A DNA stretch of 10,493 nt from Stephanodiscus triporus (taxonomy: Eukaryota; Bacillariophyta; Thalassiosirophyceae; Thalassiosirales; Thalassiosiraceae), in the NCBI GenBank assembly GCA_036939755.1, contig JALLAZ010000415.1, forward strand, positions 1 to 10,493, in the 5' to 3' direction. This document shows positions 1 to 7,581 of the stretch, in pieces (position 1 is the stretch's first letter; each line of letters opens with the position of its first letter). The translations under genes and the position numbers were made by a program. Under the pieces are notes generated by a model. It worked only from the letters and a program-made list of their open reading frames with translations, was not told the origin of the DNA and did not search any database.

Positions 1-316
1 GGATAGGAGTAGAAGTGAGGTCTAAGTACCTATTACTACTACGTATATACTAACAAGAGGTCAACGTCTGAAAATGTCTGAAAAACTGTGTACTAATGTA
101 CCCAATGGTGTGCCAACAGGCGCAGCCTGATGCTTCATCTTGCTTCATGCCCAAAGAAGTACAATGCCAGTGCTTCTCCTCTCAATCAAGGTCATTACGA
201 TTACCAACTGCTAAAATCAGTGGTAATGGAAAATCATGTATAATAGTGTTGCCAAAGCAAAACTGGAGTAGATATTTTGGGGATAGGATTACAGGAATAC
301 GAGAAGACTATATAGG
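1..316. other. Left-edge stretch without a recognisable gene
   Basis: About 316 bp of AT-leaning sequence downstream of the stop codon of the decayed minus-strand gene. One plus-strand open frame of 74 codons (96-320) exists, but it has no recognisable motif, no strong codon bias and overlaps the tail of the pseudogene. I treat the stretch as 3' flank or intergenic. No tRNA, terminal repeat or promoter was recognised here. Confidence 0.4.
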
Positions 317-2103
317 TTAAACATTTAATTTATTTACTACTAAAGTCTGCTGTTGCGTCAATGGCAGATCATTGTTATTCAATCCAACAATGGCAGACTT
401 TAAATAAACTGACACACACATTACTTCATCTTCCAACTTGCATCGAGAGAAAATACAATGAGGTATAAGAGTGTTGAACATGAAGTAATCTGCTGGGCGT
501 AGTGGAACTGCAATACCAAGAGTAGGAAAACAAAATATGCAACAACATCGTCATTTGTGAATATTCAGATCTTCCCTTGAGGAAGACCTGAGATATACTC
601 ATCGTGAAGTCAGCATCAGTGTGACAACGAAGAAATATGTTTGTTCCAAATGCAATGCCACCAAAAAATCTGCATTAAATTCAGACGGATCATCAAGACT
701 CGATGAAGTAAAAGTCTTGAAGGGAACTAATTTCTTGGCATGATGTATATTGCTCAACACGGAATGATCGGCAACTTGTCGGAAGGCGAGTTCAGCCCTT
801 TTCATTAACCACACCAGTGATCTCCAATGGTGATCTGGTAAATTATCCATGAATGGTGGATGGCTACGAACAACGTTGGAATTTCTTGATGGCTGAGGAC
901 CCACACATGCATAAGTAACGGGCTTGCCGTAGTCAGTGAAGACACGCTTGCGATCACTGCGACGCAATGCAACACGTCTCAGTTTTTCACATGCAAGGAG
1001 TGAATTGTGAATTTTCAATAAGCCACACTCCGCAATAATATTCAATGACATCTGACGAGGCATGCGGACAAATGCAGAAGACCCGTCAATTTGTCTGTAG
1101 GTGAGACCAATGTCACACCGGAGATCATCTTCTATGTGTAAATCTCTAACAGGGATGGAGCGCCATTTTATTCCATCAGGTGGTCTTATGGAAGGTGTCG
1201 AGGGATCACCACCATCAAAAACAACAATTTCTGAATCGATCTGATGAGTAGACAATTTAAATTGATGACCAGGGACAATAATATTTTTCAGAAATTTTTG
1301 GAGCTTGCGATGCTTTTTCTTGGCTCTACGGGAACGACGGTGAAAAACTCTTGCACATGATACTTCATTCACCGCAGCGGCAGCACACTGCGTGCGAAGA
1401 GACGAAGTTGAACAAGACTTTGTGAATACATGAACCCAGGGAGGGGAGGGAGACTTGCAAGAAGAAAGTGACTTTGGAACAATTGCCTCAGTCTCCAATA
1501 AATTATCGCGAATGTGGCAGCTGAACCCGGATAAGACAGTAATTACCAATGGAAGGAAACACGCAACGCCGATGCGCTCTGGTACACTCAGAGCAGTTTT
1601 TTTGGAATTTCCGTTTTAAATCAGGCTTGGTGATAGTCGGTTCGACGAAGGAATGAATCCGGATAATTGCGGAATGTGTAACGGATCTCACTTGGGGTGA
1701 ATCCAAAACACGAGTCGATGGTGTAGAACTCCTCATCGCCACCATATTCGATCCGCCGATTACTTGCGATGGCTTGTAGGTTGTCAAGGATGGGAGCATA
1801 GTCAAAACCATCAAAAATCCCTCGACAGGTAGAGAGAGAGTCTTCGTCGTCGTGATGTAGACGGACGTGAATACGACGCAGTAGCCGACGTCTACGATGG
1901 TATTGTGGGCGGCGAGAGCGAGAAGAGGGAAGAAGATCGAGGCCGGTGCCAATGAACCACTCGCGTCGTCGTAGAAAATCAGCACGTCGGGACGGATGGA
2001 CAGACAAAAGTTGGATGCGCAAGCTTCTTCGTCGCATCGAACGGCGGGGCGGGGGAAGTAGACGAGGGGGGGAGCTCGTCGACACCACCCGCACAGCCGG
2101 CAC
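317..2103 (-). pseudogene. Decayed gene: Tudor-like fragment plus 2-oxoglutarate/Fe(II) dioxygenase-like C-terminus
   Basis: Read right to left, coding sense persists but changes frame about six times. Near 2000-1940 one frame gives DVLIFYDD and the next gives EWFIGTG, followed by an Arg-rich run and a DDED segment; this resembles a Tudor-like barrel. A cysteine cluster (CSECTRAHRRC, about 1570-1600) follows. The longest piece (599-1549) carries helices with PDHHWRSLVWLMKRAE and HHAKKLVPFKTF. A shift at the A6 run 663-668 then reveals GGIAFG and CHTDADFTMSI (His at 621-623, Asp at 615-617). Further shifts near 551-560 and 532-535 lead to GIAVPLRPADYFMFN and PHCIFSRC (His 458-460, Arg 443-445), ending at TAA 317-319. 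HxD, distal His and Arg in this order match the Fe(II)/2-oxoglutarate dioxygenase fold, as in the TET/JBP superfamily. I recall similar multi-copy proteins in diatoms but cannot verify this. Several shifts lie in homopolymers, so some could be assembly errors. The N-terminal limit is uncertain. Confidence 0.62.
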
Positions 2104-2130
2104 TCGTCGACACCGCCCGCACGTCCGGCG
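2075..2130. repeat. Two-copy 28-bp tandem repeat
   Basis: Copies at 2075-2102 and 2103-2130 both begin CTCGTCGACACC and differ at four positions out of 28. They are GC-rich, contain a SalI-type GTCGAC core, and lie just upstream of the recognisable part of the decayed minus-strand gene. They may be part of its low-complexity N-terminal coding region or of its 5' flank. Confidence 0.75.
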
Positions 2131-2673
2131 CTGTTGACGTCGACCTCGGCGGCAAATCGAACGTCGTAAATTCGAGCGCGTGCTTCGCGAATGGTGTACA
2201 GGCAGAGGTGGCTGGGATGATGGCAGCCTGAAAAGGGATGATGGGGAAAGTGTGAGGGTGTAGTCTATTGTGTACGAAGGGATAACAACACATTACCTGT
2301 TTACTAGAAAATATAATGTTATATGGATGTAGGTTCAACCAACTAGTAACTTTGTACAACATCCGAAAATAGAGAGGCTAAATTTATTGATCAACTGATT
2401 ATAACTTAATAAAACAATTAACTTTGTCCTATAAAAACTAAACAGTTACTAGAACTAATTTATTGTTAATAAAATAAAATTTAGTCATTAGATGTCGCAA
2501 TAAAATTTAACAACATAAAAGGAAACACTATTTTGACACAATAAAATTGATCAATATTAAAAGTAACATTTATTTTGAAGAAATATAATATTTCGGTAGA
2601 TAAACTGACTTTTTAGTAGATAAAATAAATAAACTTGGTCTTAGATACTTGTTATTGCTACTACAGTTGCAAT
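2131..2673. other. Intergenic stretch containing an AT-rich island
   Basis: No convincing gene. From about 2355 to 2660 the sequence is strongly AT-rich, with many dispersed copies of AATAAAATT-like and TAGATAAA-like words (for example around 2470, 2500, 2540 and 2600-2630). An open minus-strand frame (1979-2362) is low in complexity; its Pro/Ser/Thr-rich end may be a remnant of the N-terminus of the neighbouring decayed gene. The island could be the flank of a mobile element or an untranslated region; no terminal repeats were seen. Confidence 0.5.
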
Positions 2674-3499
2674 TTATGGCGCGAGAAGGACTATTTGCTC
2701 TTGAGAGGTTGGCCACATTTTGCCGTCGTCCGCCGTGTCGTATTCTTGGTCGTCTTCAAACAAGATACCCCACCGAGGATCCGCCCCGAGACCGAGGGGG
2801 CGGCAAGGAGGGTGGGTGCCTCTCCCGGCGCCGCCATTACCTCGGCCATTGCCTCCTCCCCATCTGAAGTGGTTAAAGAGGTGGGACATATTGTTCGCCC
2901 CTGCCACTGGAACACCCACTCTGCTGCTGGCGCGAAGATCGCATGAACCCACTCCGGGGCTAGCTGTGAATGGGGGGGGGCAATTATTTGCCCACTCCAA
3001 ATAAGCGCGGAGACCTGCCCCATCGACGTGCGCTCGTGGCCCCACCGAGTAATGCTGACGCTTCCGTCCGTTTCCTTCGACCGGTAACCCAGGGTGTAGT
3101 CGCCCGTGTCTACGTCGAGGCGTAGCCACTGCCAACCACGCTGGGTTGCCCTAGTCATGCAAATGTTTTTAGTTGTTGGATAGAGAGCTCCCCGGGTGCC
3201 CCTTTTCGAGGGAAGTGCACCTTGTGTCAGTCGCCGAGGACCTTTCGACAAATCGCAATGATCTTGCGTTGAGAGGCAAGGTTGTCGCGAACGGGGGGTT
3301 GAATTGCTGCAAGACGGCGACTGCGGCGGAGGGCGTCGTCCGTCCAAGAGATGCTTGCGGCTTGTGTGAGGCGGAGGCTTCGACGAGGGTGGAGAGGGCT
3401 GTACCTTTTTGATGGCATTCGCGTCTGCTTTGTTAAATTCTTCTTTGGTGTGCTAGGCCGAGAGGCCATGCGTCGACGAAAGGGGGAAAGCACTGCCAA
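2674..3499 (-). pseudogene. Possible decayed gene remnant, unknown product
   Basis: Three minus-strand frames overlap with some protein-like character. The first (3227-3499) contains two RRSxRL motifs (PRRSLRLTQ and RRSRRLAA) about 20 residues apart. The middle frame (2691-3347) contains QRGWQWLRLDVDTGDYTLGY. The last (2674-3135) ends with an acidic, Trp-containing tail (RWGILFEDDQEYD, then DGKMWPTSQEQ). Taken together they could be one protein broken by frameshifts, but no family is recognised. Open frames here are also helped by GC-rich composition, so this is a weak call. No start codon or splice sites are proposed. Confidence 0.25.
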
Positions 3500-3675
3500 G
3501 AGAGTCGGCGAGGATTAGAGAGATGGGGGGTGCGCTGCGCCCTGTCCAGAAATGCTTATTGACTACTAGAACTAGGCGCTGCTGCTACCACATCATCTTG
3601 CTGCCTCTTTTGTGAGAAGGAGCTCTCAACGCCCCTCGCTCTCGTCTGGCCCTCACCACAACCTTTAACCCGCCC

Positions 3676-3752
3676 TACTCTACTTTAGAGTACATAACTT
3701 ACAGGTACGTCGAGGCAGGATCCTGCCCTACGTACCTGTAAATTACGTAGGG
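3676..3752. repeat. Cluster of nested and overlapping inverted repeats
   Basis: Four perfect inverted repeats lie within 77 bp. TACTCTA (3676-3682) pairs with TAGAGTA (3686-3692) over a 3-nt loop. TTACAGGTACGT (3699-3710) pairs with ACGTACCTGTAA (3730-3741). Nested inside that is the 14-bp palindrome GGCAGGATCCTGCC (3714-3727). CCCTACGTA (3726-3734) pairs with TACGTAGGG (3744-3752), overlapping the second repeat's right arm, so the two stems would compete. The cluster lies about 220 bp upstream of the GST start codon. It could be a cruciform-prone regulatory site or the remnant of a small inverted-repeat element. Confidence 0.85.
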
Positions 3753-3907
3753 CGAGTACGTACGGGTCAAGATTCAAGTTTGAGTGGATGCGAACGCCGA
3801 TCTTCAAAGATTAACACCGAAGAATTCCGAAATCCATCACACAACATCATCATAAAAATCATAAAAATCATAAACACACCAAGTCGTCCAAGTCTACTTC
3901 CGCGCTG

Positions 3908-3931
3908 CTCTCTCTCTCTCTCTCTCTCTAG
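3908..3931 (+). repeat. (CT)11 tract ending in TAG, upstream of the GST start
   Basis: Eleven CT units (3908-3929) run directly into TAG (3929-3931), which looks like a polypyrimidine tract plus 3' splice acceptor, 39 nt before the GST start codon. It could be a plain microsatellite in the 5' UTR, or the acceptor of an intron in the 5' UTR. The 44-nt CT tract inside intron 1 of the plastid-protein gene (8133-8176) makes the intronic reading plausible. No matching donor was assigned. Confidence 0.6.
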
Positions 3932-3969
3932 CTCTTGACAAATAATACAAGCAAGAACTGCGCCGCATC

Positions 3970-4704
3970 ATGACCGCCCCCTCCAACGCCGCGCGCGACC
4001 TCCTAATGGGGGACGGATCGTCGAAGTTGACACTCGAATACTTCGCGATCGAGGGACTCGCCGAACAGGTGCGCATCGCGCTGTCCGTCGCGTCCGTCCC
4101 GTTCGTCGACGACGCGTTCCCCCCCTCGGAATGGGAGATTCGCAAGCCCAAGACCAAGCACGGGCAGGTCCCGGAGATGAAATTGCCGAACGGGACGCTG
4201 ATCACCGACAGCGGCGCGATGTTGCGCCTCGCGGGGGAGGCGGACGCGTCCGGGAAATTGTACCCGATCGACGACGTGCTCGCACGCGCGAAGATCGAGA
4301 TGGTCCTCGGACTCGTCGGCGACCTGGCCCGGGCGTGGCGCCCGGCGATATACCTCGGCATGCGTCCCGAGAAGTTCGGGCATCCGCCCAAAGGGGAATG
4401 GAAGGACGCCGACGACGTCGTGAGGAAAATACGCGAATCGTTCCTGGCCGACGACCTTCCCCGGTACATGGGGTACTTCGCCGACATGATCGACGAGAAC
4501 GGCGGCAACGCGTACCTGACCGGCGAAAACTTGACCATCGCGGACATATCGGCGTATCAGCAGATCGCGTACTTCACCAAGGGCATCGCCGACCACGTCC
4601 CGAAGGAGTGCCTCGAGCCGTATCCGGAGGTATTGGCCTGGATGAAAAGGGTGGAGGAACATCCGGGGGTCGCCGCGTACAAGGCCGGCAAGGCGGCGAA
4701 GTAA
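3970..4704 (+). CDS. Glutathione S-transferase, soluble, Sigma/Alpha/Mu-like
   Basis: This single-exon gene encodes 244 residues, slightly longer than the usual 200-220. Family members conjugate reduced glutathione to electrophiles, peroxides or isomerisable substrates in the cytosol. The N-terminal thioredoxin-like domain spans residues 19-100: LTLEYFAIEGLAEQVRIAL places Tyr24 where Sigma-type enzymes have the catalytic Tyr, GQVPEMKL carries the cis-Pro (Pro68), and TDSGAMLRL (79-87) matches the segment that binds the gamma-glutamyl group. The all-helical C-terminal domain (about 102-240) contains the conserved N-capping box LTIADIS (188-194). An extra tail of about 18 residues precedes the domain and has no clear targeting signal, so cytosolic location is inferred. 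ATG 3970 is the first ATG after an in-frame TAA at 3943-3945; Met13 (4006) is an alternative start. Codons end strongly in G/C, unlike the flanks. The exact class is uncertain; the family assignment is secure. Confidence 0.92.
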   Translation: MTAPSNAARDLLMGDGSSKLTLEYFAIEGLAEQVRIALSVASVPFVDDAFPPSEWEIRKPKTKHGQVPEMKLPNGTLITDSGAMLRLAGEADASGKLYPIDDVLARAKIEMVLGLVGDLARAWRPAIYLGMRPEKFGHPPKGEWKDADDVVRKIRESFLADDLPRYMGYFADMIDENGGNAYLTGENLTIADISAYQQIAYFTKGIADHVPKECLEPYPEVLAWMKRVEEHPGVAAYKAGKAAK

Positions 4705-4746
4705 TGAGAGGAAATGACGTGACTAAAATATTATATGAATGATTTT

Positions 4747-4758
4747 GGGGGGGGGGGG
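4747..4758 (+). repeat. G12 homopolymer in the GST 3' region
   Basis: Twelve consecutive G residues lie 42 nt after the GST stop codon on the sense strand, so they would be in the 3' UTR. Similar G/C homopolymers occur at about 2971-2980, 8018-8025 and 8758-8767. Tract length is prone to polymerase slippage and sequencing error. Confidence 0.9.
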
Positions 4759-4840
4759 TATCGTAGGAGGGGGAGTCAATTATGTATAATACCATAGGGT
4801 CCCCAAAGTCAATAGACCCGGAGTTAATTCGCAATCGTAC

Positions 4841-4846
4841 AATAAA
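4841..4846 (+). promoter_or_regulatory. Candidate polyadenylation signal AATAAA
   Basis: AATAAA occurs 137 nt after the GST stop codon on the sense strand. Polyadenylation signals are loosely conserved in algae and this hexamer also occurs by chance in AT-rich DNA, so it is only a candidate. Confidence 0.3.
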
Positions 4847-4870
4847 TCAACACACGCTAACTACCCCTGC

Positions 4871-5059
4871 TCAACCAGTGTCACGGGTGTAGCGGAAACA
4901 CTCCCTCTTTTTGACGACTTCCCCCTTTTTTTGATGCCAATCTTCTTTGACCCCCATCTTCGACATGTCCTGAGCACGATCCGGATTGCGGTTGTCACGG
5001 CCCAGTGATGACCTGGGGTATGGTGGGATGGGCCGGGGATGGGCCGAGTCCAGATTTCT
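4871..5059 (-). CDS. Possible terminal exon or small ORF, unknown product
   Basis: One minus-strand frame is open from 5059 to TGA at 4871-4873 (62 codons). Its last part reads like real protein: MSKMGVKEDWHQKKGEVV, then KKRECFRYTRDTG at the C-terminus. A plausible acceptor (GTGCTCAG, ending at 4970) would start an exon at 4969. The first in-frame ATG is at 4964-4966. The residue mix (charged, with Trp and aromatic residues) differs from the poly-basic shadow frames around it. No family is recognised and no upstream exon was found, so it may be a gene fragment. It would be convergent with the GST gene. Confidence 0.22.
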   Translation of the reverse strand, partial: RNLDSAHPRPIPPYPRSSLGRDNRNPDRAQDMSKMGVKEDWHQKKGEVVKKRECFRYTRDTG

Positions 5060-5138
5060 TCATTAATACATTCATGAGTTTTTCTTTGAGTATTTCGTTT
5101 TTTGTGTCTCTTTCTTTTATTCCCTCTAGAGAGATTCG

Positions 5139-5165
5139 TATATATATATATAGAGAGAGAGAGAG
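5139..5165. repeat. (TA)7(GA)6 compound microsatellite
   Basis: Seven TA units (5139-5152) are followed directly by a GA run (5153-5164). It lies immediately before the protein-like segment of the broken plus-strand gene, so it may mark where the original 5' part was lost or where an intron or UTR began. Confidence 0.85.
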
Positions 5166-5760
5166 CTTTGGAGGATGTCCGTGTCACTCACATTTGTTGC
5201 CATTCTGCTATAATATGGCACGATTATCTCAAGGCTAAACCCGTAGATTTGTGGGAGAACCAACATACCGTGCGGGGCGAAATTAGAGACAAGGAGTTGT
5301 TGAGGATGATGGAGAGCGCATATGATTTGCTGGTGCACATATCGGGGATGAGGATGCTGGACAAAGAGATAGAGTTCACACTTAAATTGGTATGTAATAA
5401 TTATCATTCATTCATTTTGGGTGCACATCATCATTCTTCCAACAAAAGCTGATATTTCACTGACCACAGCTATAAGCCGATATGTTTTTTGCTGATGCTG
5501 CCTTAGTCCTCATCATAACATGTTTTGGCATGATTTTGGACAAGAGGGGTGGGGGCGCCATTGTCTGGTTGGTGTTGGAGGCGCAGAGGCACATGGTAAG
5601 AAACATACCAAGTAAGTAGAGTAGTGTGTCCAAGATTTTCAAATCTGTGAGCTCCCTTGCTGTGAGTCTGCGGCTTCTACTTTTGGCGGGAACAGGTCGC
5701 AGGAAGTTCTTTTTGTCATCTGCAAGCAAGGCGGCTGTGCAAGGCGGGGGCAGAGGTAAC
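5165..5760 (+). pseudogene. Broken two-exon gene, unknown helical/membrane-like product
   Basis: The first segment (5165-5389) reads ALEDVRVTHICC..., then WHDYLKAKPVDLWENQH and GEIRDKELLRMMESAYDLLV, and ends with EIEFTLKL. A good donor follows (TTG|GTATGT at 5390). Eighty bases later comes an acceptor with a branch-like sequence (CACTGACCACAG, ending at 5469). Splicing there keeps phase 0 and gives ADMFFADAALVLIITCFGMI, a hydrophobic segment, followed by LDKRGGGAIVWLVLEAQRHM. However, TAA (5473-5475) falls two codons into the second exon and TAG (5617-5619) interrupts it again, after which the same frame continues (SKIFKSVSSLAVSLRLLLL). A second donor-like GTAAGA follows HM at 5596. Correct splice phase plus in-frame stops suggests a decayed gene with its 5' end missing. 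The family is not recognised. Confidence 0.42.
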
Positions 5761-5857
5761 AAGAGCTACAGCGGCATCCTCAATCATCATTGTCATTGTT
5801 GTTGTCAACCTCCTCCTCCTCTGCACCATTTCTTCTTGAAGCCACGATGGTTGGTCA
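5734..5857. repeat. Direct repeat, copy 1
   Basis: About 124 bp, closely matching 5998-6126, with a copy-to-copy distance of about 265 bp. Shared blocks include AACAAGAG, CAGCATCCTCAATC-like, CATTGTTGTTGTCA, and CTTCTTGAAGCCACGATG. Differences are scattered substitutions plus short indels in a trinucleotide-rich part (TCC/TTG). It overlaps the 3' end of the broken plus-strand gene. Confidence 0.8.
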
Positions 5858-5997
5858 CAGGGGGGCATTCCACATCGGTTTCATGCTTGTGCACGGTGGG
5901 GATGCCGACGTTGGCAATGATGGGGAGGCACGCAACGGGGTCCTCCCTCCAGGTTGACGACTAGCGATCCAATATGATGTCATCGATAGCAGGACCT

Positions 5998-6126
5998 GCT
6001 GCGCAAGGCAGGGCAGAGGCAACAAGAGTTACATCAGCATCCTCAATCGTCATCATTGTTGTTGTCATCCTCCTTCTCTTCATCTGCACCATTCCTTCTT
6101 GAAGCCACGATGTCCATGGTTGGTCA
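5998..6126. repeat. Direct repeat, copy 2
   Basis: About 129 bp, matching 5734-5857. It starts GCTGCGCAAGGCAGGGCAG, where copy 1 starts GCTGTGCAAGGCGGGGGCAG. It ends ATGTCCATGGTTGGTCA, where copy 1 lacks the TCCATG insert. The roughly 140 bp between the copies do not obviously match the sequence after copy 2, so this is a dispersed or decayed duplication rather than a clean tandem array. Confidence 0.8.
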
Positions 6127-7400
6127 AATGACTATGGTACAAATTTCTCCCAAACCCGTGCTGAGGGTGACAGTGGATGGGCAGGACATCATGTGCATCT
6201 TAACAATCTGCAGCTACAAAACAACTTACTTGTCACAACCGTGGTGGCGTCGGATTCACAAACGTCTTTTGTTTCTACCTGCAGCTACCATCATCGTCAC
6301 ATTGGTTAGTATGACCCACAAGAACCCTCATTTTGGTTGATCCTTTGTTTTTTGTATAGCTGTCATTGTTTGTTTTCACAAGGCTCTAGAGATAAACATG
6401 ATACATAGTATTGCCAAGATAGCAAAGACATATCTTCTATTCTTTTAGTGTCTATCTAAAGTTTGTGATTGAATTGAAATTATGACAATGCCCTAGTTGC
6501 CGCCATTTCTGTTGTTGTCACTTGCACGCCGCCTTCCTGCCGCACTCACCTAATCGTCATCTGCCAACAAGTGTCAGGATAAGGCCAACAACGCGGAGTC
6601 GTACTGCAATCAACGTTGCGGTCTGTCTTCATGCCCCATCCTCCCACTGTTCTCTTCATCTTCCCTCTCCTCTCCCCCCCCCCTCCTCCCCTTTGATATT
6701 GACCAGACAAGGAGATGCTACCGCCCACTCGAAGAATGCTGCCCTCGTGAGTGCCAAGGGGGGAGGAAGGTAGACGAATCAAGGACGTGGAAGGGAATGA
6801 CGAGCCGACTCAGGAGGATGTTGTCATCATTGTGTCCGTTGTCACCCTCCCCTCCTCATCGATGTCATGAGAGTGCCAACACTCTCAATAGTCGTTGTTG
6901 GAGGGACGACGACGGCCAAAGTAGGTCAATGCCAGACCGCCCTTCCAACTGCCGTGATGACAGGAGGTCATCACCCTTGCATCGCCGTCGTCACATTCGC
7001 AATGGCAATGGGGGCGCTAGGCAAACCACCCAAAAGCGCAGCGCCGCACACCAATAATAATCACCACTGCGCCCGACTGACCCCAATTACCACCACACTT
7101 AATTCCTTCCTTCCAATTTGCTATGGGAGGATGACAAAATTGTGGAAGCAAATGCCCTCATAACGGTTGCCGCGGGCCCAGCGGGAGCGTCGACGGCGGC
7201 GGCGGTGACGGCAGAGGATCCGAGGCGAGGGCAGCCTCAAATGCAACTGTGGCGGATGCGGAGGGCAAGATGAAGGACTTAAACCTAAATATATAAGGAT
7301 GCAATATCGCTATGGTATGGTACTTACCTCTGTGATAATATGAAATCAGGGATATATTGCCCGATAATGCCGACATTTGATATGACATGGCGATATGGCA

Positions 7401-7429
7401 TGATATCAAGTGATAAAGTGTGATATCAA
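7401..7429. repeat. Paired palindromic TGATATCA sites, 20 bp apart
   Basis: TGATATCAA occurs at 7401-7409 and again at 7421-7429. Each contains the perfect 8-bp palindrome TGATATCA, and the centres are 20 bp apart, about two helical turns. Related GATAT words lie just upstream (7379-7395). This could be a pair of protein-binding sites, but the AT-rich context makes chance plausible. The start codon of the plastid-protein gene is about 470 bp downstream. Confidence 0.5.
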
Positions 7430-7535
7430 CTATGACACTTCGCGATAAACCTCTGAGAACCTCTTCTGATAAACCTTTTGCAGTCGTGACTGAAGTGACT
7501 GTCCGATCTCGATGGTTTTGGACTTCTGGCTAAAG

Positions 7536-7581
7536 TTCCGGAACAGTTTTTTCGGTTGAGGTGTATCAACAAGTTCCAGAA
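7536..7581 (+). promoter_or_regulatory. Two TTCnnGAA motifs (heat-shock-element-like)
   Basis: TTCCGGAA (7536-7543) and TTCCAGAA (7574-7581) each fit the TTCnnGAA core recognised by heat shock factors. A further TTCC follows at 7587-7590. They lie about 320-360 bp upstream of the plastid-protein start codon. Diatom genomes are known for expanded heat shock factor families, which makes the reading possible, but spacing is not canonical for a full three-unit element. Confidence 0.25.

Larger units (their letters stand above)
3500..3969. other. Upstream region of the glutathione S-transferase gene
   Basis: No gene seen. It holds the palindrome cluster 3676-3752, a 9-bp tandem repeat (CATAAAAAT at 3851-3859 and 3860-3868) and the CT tract at 3908-3929. 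The promoter of the downstream GST gene should lie here. No unambiguous TATA box was identified. Confidence 0.5.

Noticed and set aside
3676..3752. Interpretation of the palindrome cluster as a CRISPR-like or bacterial attachment array
   Set aside because: No regular repeat-spacer pattern, and the surrounding genes are clearly eukaryotic.
4131..4742. Long plus-strand ORF overlapping the GST in another frame, and minus-strand ORFs 3894-4547 and 4003-4662
   Set aside because: They are shadows of the GC-rich GST codons; they are rich in Arg, Asp and Gly and show no family motif.
6056..6340. 94-codon plus-strand ORF after the second direct repeat
   Set aside because: Begins inside the repeat, has no recognised motif and no start or splice context that supports coding.
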